From CANLBN01 sp034111645 (GTDB taxonomy: Bacteria; Pseudomonadota; Gammaproteobacteria; Pseudomonadales; Cellvibrionaceae), in the NCBI GenBank assembly GCA_034111645.1, contig JAWUWW010000010.1:1-64000 (forward strand): a stretch of 64,000 nt of DNA, given 5' to 3'. The first letter of the stretch is position 1. The number at the start of each line of letters is the position of its first letter. Under the pieces are notes generated by a model. It was not told the DNA's origin, did not search any database, and worked only from the letters and a program-made list of their open reading frames with translations. This document shows positions 15,983 through 24,162 of the stretch, one piece after another. Position numbers and translations under genes: made by a program.

Positions 15983-17101
15983 ATGATTATGGATATAAGA
16001 TCAATACCAGTGACGCGTTTTTTATTAGTGTTGGCAGCCTTTGTGGTCGTCGTTGCAGGTATGCGCGCTGCCGAATCTCTGCTAGTCCCTTTTTTTCTCT
16101 CATTATTTATTGCCGTTATTGTTACCCCGCTGCTCGAATGGTTTAAAAATCGAGGACTACCTAACTGGTTATCTATTTTACTCGTGGTGTTGATGATTCT
16201 TGTAGTGGGTTTTTTTATCGGCGTTATAGTTGGCTCATCTATCAATAGTTTTCGAGCTGATCTGCCAGAATATCAAGTACGCTTAGTCGCCTTGTCCGAT
16301 ACGCTGCAACAAAAGCTGGCAAGCTTTGGCATTTCTATCGATCCTAAACAGTGGCGCGATATTTTTAATCCAAGTGCTGCGCTTTCGATGGCGGGAAATA
16401 CACTAAGTTCTTTTGGCAACATAATGGCCGATGGTTTTTTAATCTTATTAACCGTTATGTTTATTCTTGCTGAAGAAGTTAACTTTAGCGAGAAACTTCG
16501 CCATGCCGTTCCCGGCGGCGAAAAAACAGTTAAAGCCTTAAGAAATTTTACCTCTAGTGTTAATAAATATATGGCGATAAAAATGATGGTTAGCTTGCTA
16601 ACGGGTTTTATCGTGATGGTGAGCTTGTTTATAATCGGTGTCGATTATTTTGTGTTGTGGGGTTTGTTGGCTTTTTTGCTTAACTTTATTCCCACGCTAG
16701 GTTCAATACTTGCCGCTGTGCCACCCGTGTTGTTAGCGATTATTCAATTAGGAATACCCGAGGCGCTAGCAGTAGGTGCCGTCTTTTTTGCTATAAATAC
16801 AATTATAGGCAATGTTTTAGAACCGCGTTTTATGGGTAAAGGTTTAGACCTTTCATCACTTGTTGTCTTTTTATCGTTAGTGTTTTGGGGGTGGATACTT
16901 GGCCCTGTCGGTATGTTGTTATCCGTGCCTTTAACCATGACCGTAAAAATTGCCTTAGAAAACTTTGAAGGCACTTATTGGGTAGCAATAATGCTAGGTT
17001 CTGGATCTGGTTTTAAAGCCGCAAACACAGAGTTTGTAAAAATTGAGTCAGATTCCGAATCTAATTCTAAAAAGAAAAATGAAGCGGCTGATGAGAAGTA
17101 G
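15983..17101 (+). CDS. AI-2E family (PerM/YhhT-type) permease
   Basis: The 372-residue membrane protein has about eight helices. RAAESLLVPFFLSLFIAVIV and the middle soluble stretch (DLPEYQVRLVALSDTL) precede the family region with NFIPTLGSILAAVPPVLLA and the ending NVLEPRFMGKGLDLSSLVVF. A lysine- and serine-rich tail is cytoplasmic. Members include the AI-2 exporter TqsA and sodium/proton antiporters, so the transported species is open. Two ATGs (15983 and 15989) fit equally well. Confidence 0.85.
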   Translation: MIMDIRSIPVTRFLLVLAAFVVVVAGMRAAESLLVPFFLSLFIAVIVTPLLEWFKNRGLPNWLSILLVVLMILVVGFFIGVIVGSSINSFRADLPEYQVRLVALSDTLQQKLASFGISIDPKQWRDIFNPSAALSMAGNTLSSFGNIMADGFLILLTVMFILAEEVNFSEKLRHAVPGGEKTVKALRNFTSSVNKYMAIKMMVSLLTGFIVMVSLFIIGVDYFVLWGLLAFLLNFIPTLGSILAAVPPVLLAIIQLGIPEALAVGAVFFAINTIIGNVLEPRFMGKGLDLSSLVVFLSLVFWGWILGPVGMLLSVPLTMTVKIALENFEGTYWVAIMLGSGSGFKAANTEFVKIESDSESNSKKKNEAADEK

Positions 17102-17146
17102 GAGTTAGGTTTTTAATTTCAATTTCAATATCTAAATTATTTCCTC

Positions 17147-17172
17147 CTAAGGCGAAACCTTTTAGAGGATAA
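17147..17172. terminator. Weak bidirectional terminator
   Basis: An imperfect stem CCTCCTAAGG / CCTTTTAGAGG with loop CGAAA lies between the convergent permease and moaA genes and could end both transcripts. Stem mismatches make this call modest. Confidence 0.4.
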
Positions 17173-17189
17173 TAAAACCTCAATAAAAA

Positions 17190-18218
17190 CTAACCCCCCG
17201 TGGTATTCATAAACCTTACAATATCAGGCTCGTCAGACAATTTAAAATAATGCCGCTCAGGTTTTATCATCATCGAGTCGATTATAGCCTGCTTTAAACG
17301 TCCTGAATCATTTGGGTAGTTTCGCACAATTGCTTTTAGGTCTACTGAATGCTCGTTGCCCAGACACAATAATAACTGGCCGGTTGCCGTTAGGCGCACG
17401 CGGTTACAGGTCGAACAAAAATTATTACTATGCGGCGAGATAAAGCCCGCACGAGAATGTGTGGCTGTCGTCTTTGAATCGGATAAAGTTGACGCATTCT
17501 CTTTTAAGCTAATGCTCCAATATTTTGAAGGCCCTGCATTACTAGTATCTGTGTCTAATTGTTGCAAGTTATATTTTGCTTCAATAATCTTGCGTAGTTC
17601 TTCGCTGCTAATAAATTCTTCATCGCGCGAGTGCTCGGCAATAGCACCTAATGGCATTTCTTCGATAAAACTAATATCAATTTTTTTACTGACCGCATAA
17701 TCAACAAGTGCGATAACCTCGTTAACATTGCGATTTTTTAACACTACACTATTTAATTTTACATGTAAGCCTGCATCAATGGCACTATCGATACCTGCTA
17801 ATACATGGTCGAGATTGCCCGTGCGGGTGAGTTCTTTAAACAATGCTTTATCAAGGCTGTCTAGGCTGATATTAATTCGCTTTACGCCAGATTCAACAAG
17901 GTTTTTTACATATTTTGGTAATTGCGAGCCATTGGTTGTAAGAGTGAGCTCGTCGATGCCCTTTAGCTTGCCTAGCTTTGTAAATAGCTTGTCTATATCG
18001 CGACGAACTAAAGGCTCGCCACCGGTAATGCGTACTTTATTGACGCCCAGTTCAACAAAAGCTTGGGTGATATCACTAAGTTCTTCAAGTGTTAACAATT
18101 GCTCTCTGGGTACAAATACCATTTCTTCAGCCATACAATATACACAGCGAAAGTCGCAGCGATCGGTAACAGAAACGCGAAGGTATTTAACGGTACGGTT
18201 GAACTGGTCTTGAAGCAT
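17190..18218 (-). CDS. moaA: GTP 3',8-cyclase MoaA
   Basis: This 342-residue radical SAM enzyme starts the molybdenum cofactor pathway by converting GTP to 3',8-cyclo-7,8-dihydro-GTP. The SAM cluster cysteines are C21, C25 and C28 (CDFRCVYC). The second cluster lies in FCSTCNRVRLTATGQLLLC, and GGEPLVR follows the first strand. The protein ends in the required double glycine (TTGG). No other moa gene is adjacent. The cofactor would serve SoxC, encoded 9 kb away, among other enzymes. Confidence 0.95.
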   Translation of the reverse strand: MLQDQFNRTVKYLRVSVTDRCDFRCVYCMAEEMVFVPREQLLTLEELSDITQAFVELGVNKVRITGGEPLVRRDIDKLFTKLGKLKGIDELTLTTNGSQLPKYVKNLVESGVKRINISLDSLDKALFKELTRTGNLDHVLAGIDSAIDAGLHVKLNSVVLKNRNVNEVIALVDYAVSKKIDISFIEEMPLGAIAEHSRDEEFISSEELRKIIEAKYNLQQLDTDTSNAGPSKYWSISLKENASTLSDSKTTATHSRAGFISPHSNNFCSTCNRVRLTATGQLLLCLGNEHSVDLKAIVRNYPNDSGRLKQAIIDSMMIKPERHYFKLSDEPDIVRFMNTTGG

Positions 18219-18864
18219 AAATTTTATCTTTAAAACACTTAGGGAGCATTAATCTCATTTGCTTGTTTTCGTTTACGACAACTTTTACCTTTTCATCTGT
18301 GGTCAGAGTTATCTAAGCATTAAATGAAAGGTATCTGTGACAGCTATATAAGCGTTAGCTGCTAAAGTGGTTCGATTAAGCAGACCAGTTATAGCTAGAT
18401 ATGCAAATAGATACTAAAGTCAAAAGCCTGAAAACACAGCAAATCAGTTATGTGATCAGATCATTAAGTTTACCCTTGATTGGATGGTTTCATCAATCTT
18501 TGAATGAGTTAATTATCAATAACTGGTTTAGTTATTGTACGAAAGAGAAGATGGTTTAAACCTTAGTCGTTAAATGCCCCTATGCTTTATGGTGTTATGT
18601 TGTTTTCATTCATTTTAAAGGTTTAAATTTTGTAAGTGTTAGGTAGGGTATTTGTTACCGTTAAAATTTTAAATTAGTTAAAAATAAGCGCTTAGAATTT
18701 AGATTTTTATTTTTATGCCTTTTATTCAAAGGTTTTATCAAAGTATTGATGCTTGTAAATGAAGCAATTTGATAATAATGTGTTAAGCCCTTAAATTCTA
18801 TGGCATTATCTCGCCTGTTAAGTCGTGCATTATTTACGCTATTGAGATAATTATTAATAACACT
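18219..18864. other. Divergent intergenic region, nothing identified
   Basis: These 646 bp separate divergent genes. I looked for a Moco-type leader upstream of moaA and for short ORFs and saw none that I can support. The part near 18700-18840 is AT-rich and may hold the promoter of the next gene. Confidence 0.35.
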
Positions 18865-19659
18865 ATGGTCAAGAACAAAAATATAAAAGCCGCTATTTTT
18901 TTTGGCGCACTCGTATCTATTTTAAGTTTTATGCTGGCAGGCTATTTTTATTTTACCGCAGCTCTTGTCAATACTGCCGATAATTTTTTACGGTCGCTCG
19001 AAGGTAAAGCAGCAGATAGTCCGACAATGTATTTGTCGGATGATTTTAAACACCATGTTACAACGTCATTATTTTCAGAATATATTAATGAAAATGGGCT
19101 AAATAATTATGTGTCTGCGAACTGGGGGTCGCGCTCACTAAAAAGTAATCGTGGTAGTTTAGTCGGCGTTATACAGACAAAAGATAAGTTGCTACCTGCA
19201 ACCATCAGTCTTGTAAAAGAAGGTGAGCAGTGGAAAATTTATTCATTCCAAATACGCAGTGAGCAATCACAACAGAATGAAGAAACAAGACAGTTACCTG
19301 ACCAACAAACACAGCTGCTGTTAGCCACAGACATAATGGCTATATTTATAAAATCGCTAGAGCAAAAAAGTATGCAATTACTGTATGAATCTGCAGCTGC
19401 TATTTGGCAAAACAATACAACGGTTAATACACTAGATAAAGCCTTTGAGCGTTTTTATTCAGAAAATATTTTAATGTTTAATCAAGTTAATAATAAACAA
19501 CCTATTTTTGAACATGTTGCTAAGTTAGACGGTGATGGATTTATGTTGATGGCAGGCTTTTATGAGATTGAGGGTCAAACTCTCAGTTTTGAGCAGCGAT
19601 ATATTTATGAAGGCTTAGCCTGGAAGTTAGTTGGCCTAGATGTTCGTTTGAATAAATAG
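18865..19659 (+). CDS. Exported/anchored protein with two similar domains
   Basis: The 264-residue product has an N-terminal membrane segment (IFFGALVSILSFMLAGYFYF). Two halves follow, each beginning with a helix (about residues 36-50 and 153-168) and each closing with EG--WKI/L...VR: EGEQWKIYSFQIRS (about 121) and EGLAWKLVGLDVRL (end). That end is typical of NTF2-like or DUF4864-like folds, so I infer an internal duplication. Function is unknown. It is monocistronic and ends at a strong hairpin. Confidence 0.6.
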   Translation: MVKNKNIKAAIFFGALVSILSFMLAGYFYFTAALVNTADNFLRSLEGKAADSPTMYLSDDFKHHVTTSLFSEYINENGLNNYVSANWGSRSLKSNRGSLVGVIQTKDKLLPATISLVKEGEQWKIYSFQIRSEQSQQNEETRQLPDQQTQLLLATDIMAIFIKSLEQKSMQLLYESAAAIWQNNTTVNTLDKAFERFYSENILMFNQVNNKQPIFEHVAKLDGDGFMLMAGFYEIEGQTLSFEQRYIYEGLAWKLVGLDVRLNK

Positions 19660-19698
19660 CGACGTGCATTTTTAATTAGCGCAATTTGCAGAGCCAAT

Positions 19699-19730
19699 AA
19701 CTCAAGACATGCATTTGCATGTCTTGAGTT
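19699..19730. terminator. Strong bidirectional hairpin between convergent genes
   Basis: A perfect 15-bp inverted repeat (AACTCAAGACATGCA and its complement) with a 2-base gap lies 40 bp after one gene and 90 bp after the convergent one. It lacks a clear U-tract on either strand, so it may work as a weak terminator or as a transcript-stabilising end. Confidence 0.6.
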
Positions 19731-19820
19731 ATTTACGCGATATGATTAGTTTCGACTATTGCTAAATTAATCAATTTTGTATCGAAAACTAAATATTCAT
19801 TGATACATTTTTTAAATAAA

Positions 19821-21152
19821 TTATTCAAATTCCATTGCGCGAAATATTCTACCCGCATTTCTTTTTGCAAGCTCATCAAAGGTGTGAAGTTGCGAGTATG
19901 CCGACTGATCAATCTCATAGGCATCTTCAAGCGTGCCACCTTGCTCTATTAACTTAGCAGCTTCACCGCGGACATATTTTAAATAATCAACGGTGAATTC
20001 TTCGACCACACTAAGAACAGTTGGGTCGCCATGACCAGGGATAATAACTTCAGCGCCTAAAGCAGCAAAAGCGTCCCATGTTTCAATCCATGCGGCAGTA
20101 TCGGTATCATCAAATACGGGTAATAGTCGCTGATGGAAGGCAATGTCACCCGCAATGACAAATTTTCTCTCGGGTAGCCATACGACGATATCACCAGGGC
20201 TATGTGCCGCGCCTAAATTGATAAATTCTATTTTTTGGCCGCCGAGCTCGATAGTATATTTATCATCAAAAATAATATCGGGTTTAGTAAGTACAGTGCC
20301 CATTGCTTTGTCGCGTTGTTGGGCTTGCATTCTTGCTATTACTGCGTAACCGTGGGCTTCTATTTCACGCGCGGTCTCTGTTTGCGCTATAACTTTAGCC
20401 CCTTGTTGTTGCCAGTAGTTGCTGCCAAGCATTGCGTGACCCTGACCATTTTCTAAGCTGACAAACTTAACGGGTTGATCGGTTAATTTTTTAATTTCTG
20501 CATGTAACGCTTGCGCTAGTAAATAACTAGCTCCGGCATTGACAACGACAACGCCCTCGCTGGTGATGATGAAGGACAAATTATTGTTATGCCCCGAGTT
20601 TTCGTAGGTTGGTGGTGCCGTAGCCCCAATCGATGACCATATGCCATCGAGCACTTCAACCGGTTTGTTATAAAGCATAGAGCCGATGTATTTATCTGAA
20701 ACGCGAACGGGAAGACCGGCATCACGCCATTTATAAAAACCATCTGTGTAGTTATAAATATTGGTATAACCCATTTCTGTCATTGTTTGTGAAGCGTACG
20801 GGCTTCGCGCAGAGGTATTACAGATCATAACAATGGTAGTGTCTTTGTCGAGTGCAAGATTGCCAACGAGTATTTCTAGCCAGCCTCTACTGACATTATA
20901 GTTTCTATATCCACCATCTATAGTACCTTCTATGGCAACTTCCTCGCCCATGCGCACATCAATTAGTACAGTGTCTTTTTGTTTAGCTAATAATTCTTGA
21001 AGCTGTGCGGTATCAATATCGGTATACGACTTTGGTATACCCGTTGTTGCAAGTGCCGAGGAGCATAACGCTAAAAGTGATAAATAAATTAAGCAACTTT
21101 TTATATAAGTCGTTGATCTATATATAGAACTAATGATTCTAGAGTTGTCCAT
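19821..21152 (-). CDS. Exported rhodanese/metallo-beta-lactamase fusion
   Basis: The 443-residue protein has a signal peptide (residues 17-36, ending SSALA). A rhodanese domain spans about 41-150 with active loop CNTSARSP (C111). A metallo-beta-lactamase (MBL) domain spans about 160-395. The MBL domain keeps H317 (AHSPGD), D336 (AGDIAF) and H374 (GHGD), but the usual HxHxDH is reduced to GQGHAML with only H239. One metal site should be lost or changed. It is divergent from soxX with a 140-bp gap, so it is likely a periplasmic sulfur-transfer or SoxH-like accessory. The rhodanese could take sulfane sulfur from thiosulfate; the MBL substrate is unknown. Confidence 0.75.
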   Translation of the reverse strand: MDNSRIISSIYRSTTYIKSCLIYLSLLALCSSALATTGIPKSYTDIDTAQLQELLAKQKDTVLIDVRMGEEVAIEGTIDGGYRNYNVSRGWLEILVGNLALDKDTTIVMICNTSARSPYASQTMTEMGYTNIYNYTDGFYKWRDAGLPVRVSDKYIGSMLYNKPVEVLDGIWSSIGATAPPTYENSGHNNNLSFIITSEGVVVVNAGASYLLAQALHAEIKKLTDQPVKFVSLENGQGHAMLGSNYWQQQGAKVIAQTETAREIEAHGYAVIARMQAQQRDKAMGTVLTKPDIIFDDKYTIELGGQKIEFINLGAAHSPGDIVVWLPERKFVIAGDIAFHQRLLPVFDDTDTAAWIETWDAFAALGAEVIIPGHGDPTVLSVVEEFTVDYLKYVRGEAAKLIEQGGTLEDAYEIDQSAYSQLHTFDELAKRNAGRIFRAMEFE

Positions 21153-21292
21153 GTTGGCGGCCTCGGTGTTGTTGTATTATTGTGCTTATAGCTTGACGAA
21201 CAATCATATTGGGTGTTTAATATATAAAAAAATAAAGTATAGTAGTTTGACAAGATAGTAAAACAATAATTAATAATCTTGGGGTAATATCA
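21153..21292. promoter_or_regulatory. Divergent promoter region before soxX
   Basis: This 140-bp gap must hold promoters for both the rhodanese/MBL gene and soxX. It contains the AT-rich tract TTTAATATATAAAA near 21218 and a GGGG ribosome site at 21282-21285. An ArsR-type sulfide regulator site is expected here but I cannot fix one. Confidence 0.4.
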
Positions 21293-21673
21293 ATGCAAAA
21301 TCCATTAGTAAAATGTAAAGCGCTCGCTAAGTTAATAGCTTTCTCGATCTCGGTGATAATGTTTATGTTAGTTAGTATGACTAGCATGGCCAGTACAGCT
21401 GACGATGTTGCAGAAGGCAAAAAGTTAGCCTTTGATCGTAAAAAGGGCAATTGCTTAGCCTGTCATGCGATGGAAGGAGGCGATCTTGCCGGAAACACAG
21501 GGCCACCACTTGTAGTAATGAAAGCTCGCTATCCAGATAGATCTAAATTGTCTGAGCAGATTGCAGATCCTACTATTCGCAATCCAAACAGCTTAATGCC
21601 TCCATTTGGTCGTCATGGCATTTTGACCAAAGATGAGATAGAAAAAATAACAACTTATTTACTGACTCTTTAA
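21293..21673 (+). CDS. soxX: Thiosulfate oxidation cytochrome SoxX
   Basis: The 126-residue product has an N-terminal signal (IAFSISVIMFMLVSMTSMAS) and one heme motif, CLACH, near residue 56, followed by the family-typical LAGNTGPPLVVMKARYPDRS and NPNSLMPPFGRHGILT. SoxX pairs with SoxA to form the periplasmic cytochrome that attaches thiosulfate to the SoxY cysteine. The methionine in the MPPFG motif is the likely sixth ligand. It is the first gene of the sox operon. Confidence 0.95.
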   Translation: MQNPLVKCKALAKLIAFSISVIMFMLVSMTSMASTADDVAEGKKLAFDRKKGNCLACHAMEGGDLAGNTGPPLVVMKARYPDRSKLSEQIADPTIRNPNSLMPPFGRHGILTKDEIEKITTYLLTL

Positions 21674-21711
21674 CAGTAATTAAATAACAGAATTAGACAG
21701 GAGCTGAAACG

Positions 21712-22194
21712 ATGCAAAAATTTAACAATGAAAGACGTACCTTATTAAAGGGTTCAGCCATGGCCATGGCCTTAGGCATTACTGGTGTTGCTCAACTACT
21801 AACTACTCCAAAAGCTTTTGCAGCATGGCCTAAAGATGCTTTTGCGGCTCGCTCGATGGACGATGTGATGAAAGCACTTTTTGATGGCAGCGTAACAACG
21901 ATAGATTCTGGTGACATTACATTAACAGCACCTGACATTGCAGAAAACGGCGCTGTTGTGCCAATTAGTGTCGAGTCTTCGCTGCCAAATGTAAAACGTA
22001 TCATTATCTTAGTAGAAGATAACCCAACGCCGATGACAGCTGCATTTAATCTTGGTAGCAGCTCTAAAGCTGATGTGTCCACACGTATCAAAATGGGTAA
22101 AACTTCAAACGTTATTGCGTTAGTTGAGTCCGATGGAAATATTTATGCGACGCGTAAAAACGTAAAAGTTACCATCGGTGGTTGTGGCGGATAA
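21712..22194 (+). CDS. soxY: Sulfur-carrier protein SoxY
   Basis: The 160-residue product has a twin-arginine-type signal (ERRTLLKGSAMAMALG, cut near AFA). It ends in IGGCGG, whose cysteine carries thiosulfate and sulfane intermediates during the cycle. It works as the SoxYZ heterodimer with the next gene. GGAG at 21701 gives the ribosome site. SoxY has to be exported folded with SoxZ, which has no signal of its own. Confidence 0.97.
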   Translation: MQKFNNERRTLLKGSAMAMALGITGVAQLLTTPKAFAAWPKDAFAARSMDDVMKALFDGSVTTIDSGDITLTAPDIAENGAVVPISVESSLPNVKRIIILVEDNPTPMTAAFNLGSSSKADVSTRIKMGKTSNVIALVESDGNIYATRKNVKVTIGGCGG

Positions 22195-22238
22195 TTACTA
22201 ACTAATTTTTGGAAAAATAATTTTAGAGGACATTAAAG

Positions 22239-22547
22239 ATGGCTGGAATTAAAGCAAAAGCAAAACAGCAAGGTGATTTTGTTGAAATTAAAACGTTAAT
22301 GACACACCCGATGGAGACTGGTCTTCGCAAGGGTAAAGACGGCAATAAGATACCTGCTAATCACATAACTGAGATTACAGTTAAGTCGGGTAGTGAGGTT
22401 CTAATGACAGTAGAGTATGGCCCTGCTATTTCACAAAATCCTTATACTTCATTGATGATTGGCGGTAAGAAAAAGGGAGATGTATTAAATGTTTCCTGGG
22501 TAGATAACACCGGTAAAAGTGATAGTACTGATGTAGAAGTAAAGTAG
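22239..22547 (+). CDS. soxZ: Thiosulfate oxidation carrier subunit SoxZ
   Basis: The 102-residue product starts directly with MAGIKAKAKQQGDFVEIKTL and has no signal peptide, as in known SoxZ, which rides out with SoxY. MTHPMETGLRKGKDGNKIPA and FEITVKSG-like strands follow the family. The end DVEVK is normal. It lies 44 bp after soxY, preceded by TAGAGGA, and is separated from soxA by a 168-bp AT-rich gap. Confidence 0.96.
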   Translation: MAGIKAKAKQQGDFVEIKTLMTHPMETGLRKGKDGNKIPANHITEITVKSGSEVLMTVEYGPAISQNPYTSLMIGGKKKGDVLNVSWVDNTGKSDSTDVEVK

Positions 22548-22715
22548 TTAAAATTAATTAACTATAAAATTAAGTAAATAATAATAAATAAAATTAAATA
22601 ATAGTTTAATAATAATAGTTAAATGAAAGTTGTAATAAAGTATGCATGTAAAAGTGGTTGCTGTTTCATTTAACTTTAAAAGTTTTACTAGTCTGTAGAA
22701 ACGGAGAATAATAAG

Positions 22716-23549
22716 ATGATACGTACTATAGTACTGACAGCAATAGCATCGTTTGCATTTAGCCAAGCGACATTCGCAACCCCTGAAGAAGACAGGACTT
22801 CATACACCAATTATTTTACAAATAAATTTACTGGTATGGCTCCAGCTGAATTTATTGATGGCGTATATGCTCTTGACCCAGCATCAAAAGAGCAGTGGAA
22901 GCAAATTGAAGAGTTTCCTCCATACGAAATTGACGTTGATACAGGTGAAGGTCTTTACAATAAGCCTTTTGCAAACGGTAAAACTTATGCCAGCTGTTTT
23001 GGTGAAGACACTAGTGCTGTTCGAGGCAAGTATCCAAACTGGGACGCCAAAAAAGAAATGGTTGTCACTCTAGAATTAGATATCAACAACTGTCGTGTTG
23101 CCAATGGTGAAAAACCATTAGGCTATAAAAAGGGCCCAATCGCTCAGCTTTCGGCATACATTGCTATGCAAGGTCGTGGCAACATGATCTCAGTATCAAT
23201 ACCATCTGATAGTCCTAAAGCCTTAGCTGCTTACGAAAACGGTAAAGAATTCTATTATTCAAAACGTGGTCAGTTAAACTTCTCTTGTGCAGATTGCCAC
23301 ATGTCTAATGCGGGTAATTATGTGCGTGCAGACAAACTAAGTGCTGGCCTAGGTCATACATCTCACTTCCCAGTATATCGCTCAAAGTGGGGCGAGCTAG
23401 GAACCTTGCAGCGTCGTTTTGGTGGCTGTAATAACAACGTTCGTGCTAAAGCATTTGAAGCCCAAGGTGAAGAGTATCGTAACCTTGAATACTTTATGGC
23501 ATATATGAACAACGGTCTTGAGCTTAATGGACCGGGCGCACGCAAATAA
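22716..23549 (+). CDS. soxA: SoxA, diheme-family cytochrome with a single C-terminal heme
   Basis: The 277-residue exported protein has one CxxCH motif, CADCH, near residue 192. It also has the cysteine in FGGCNNNVRA near 236 that becomes the persulfide ligand and active-site residue. The position of the first heme seen in the diheme type is replaced by ASCFGED, with a second cysteine in NNCRVANG that can form a disulfide. It is therefore the monoheme kind of SoxA. It forms SoxXA with the product of soxX. The gap before it is AT-rich and may contain a second promoter. Confidence 0.95.
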   Translation: MIRTIVLTAIASFAFSQATFATPEEDRTSYTNYFTNKFTGMAPAEFIDGVYALDPASKEQWKQIEEFPPYEIDVDTGEGLYNKPFANGKTYASCFGEDTSAVRGKYPNWDAKKEMVVTLELDINNCRVANGEKPLGYKKGPIAQLSAYIAMQGRGNMISVSIPSDSPKALAAYENGKEFYYSKRGQLNFSCADCHMSNAGNYVRADKLSAGLGHTSHFPVYRSKWGELGTLQRRFGGCNNNVRAKAFEAQGEEYRNLEYFMAYMNNGLELNGPGARK

Positions 23550-23584
23550 TTAACGCAAATAAAGTAGTATTGGAGATCGTAAAA

Positions 23585-23896
23585 ATGAAAATAATAAAAT
23601 GTACAATCTTGTTTGCGGCAATAGGTTTATTTGTTGGCTGTGCTACACCTGCAAAACCTCAAGATAAAGCAGTTGCATCTTGTGATGCGGCTGATACCTC
23701 ACGCAAAGCAGCTGCTAAATCAGGCATGGAATGGACAACAACTTCAGGACTTATCAAGACAGGTAAAAGTTCTATCGAAGAAGGAAAATTCGACGATGCA
23801 ATAAGTACATGTAACAAAGCAAAGTTTGAAGCTCTAGCCAGTATTGATCAGGCAAAAACAGAATCAAAACTTTGGCAGTCGCGCATTCCAAAATAA
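23585..23896 (+). CDS. soxK: SoxXA-binding lipoprotein SoxK
   Basis: The 103-residue product is a lipoprotein with the lipobox FVGC (cysteine about residue 19). The mature part is helical, with MEWTTTSGLIKTGKSSIEEG and repeated short Ala/Lys segments ending LWQSRIPK. This pattern and its place between soxA and soxB match the SoxXA-binding protein (SAXB/SoxK) that raises SoxXA activity. ATG 23585 has GGAG nine bases ahead; the in-frame ATG at 23570 has none. The lipid anchor would hold SoxXA at a membrane. Confidence 0.8.
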   Translation: MKIIKCTILFAAIGLFVGCATPAKPQDKAVASCDAADTSRKAAAKSGMEWTTTSGLIKTGKSSIEEGKFDDAISTCNKAKFEALASIDQAKTESKLWQSRIPK

Positions 23897-23941
23897 CGTG
23901 CCTTACAAACTATAAAGCTTTTTGTTGCTTATACGATTACT

Positions 23942-23983
23942 CATACTGCAGAAAATATATCGAAATACTTTTTCTGTAGTATG
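23942..23983 (+). terminator. Hairpin in the soxK-soxB gap
   Basis: CATACTGCAGAAAA (23942-23955) can pair with TTTTCTGTAGTATG (23970-23983) through 14 bp including one G-U pair. It lies 46 bp after soxK. There is no long U-tract, so partial termination or processing is more likely than a full stop. Confidence 0.5.
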
Positions 23984-24162
23984 AAGTTAAATTAACAGTG
24001 AATAAAGACATCTTTATAGGTCATAACTATGGCAAAGTTTGCTAGTTTTCTAAATCTTTCTTTGATATCAACACTTTCAATATCGAATTTTGAAATATAA
24101 ATTCTTTGATATTACAAACTTTGATACCTAAATTTTAACAACAAAATAAAAGAAATCTTATT

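Noticed and set aside
18219..18864. A molybdenum cofactor riboswitch ahead of moaA
   Set aside because: I could not find the multi-stem conserved core in the 646-bp gap.
24060..24135. Repeated CTTTGATA words before soxB as a regulator array
   Set aside because: The spacing is irregular and the sequence is low-complexity; no palindrome is kept among copies.
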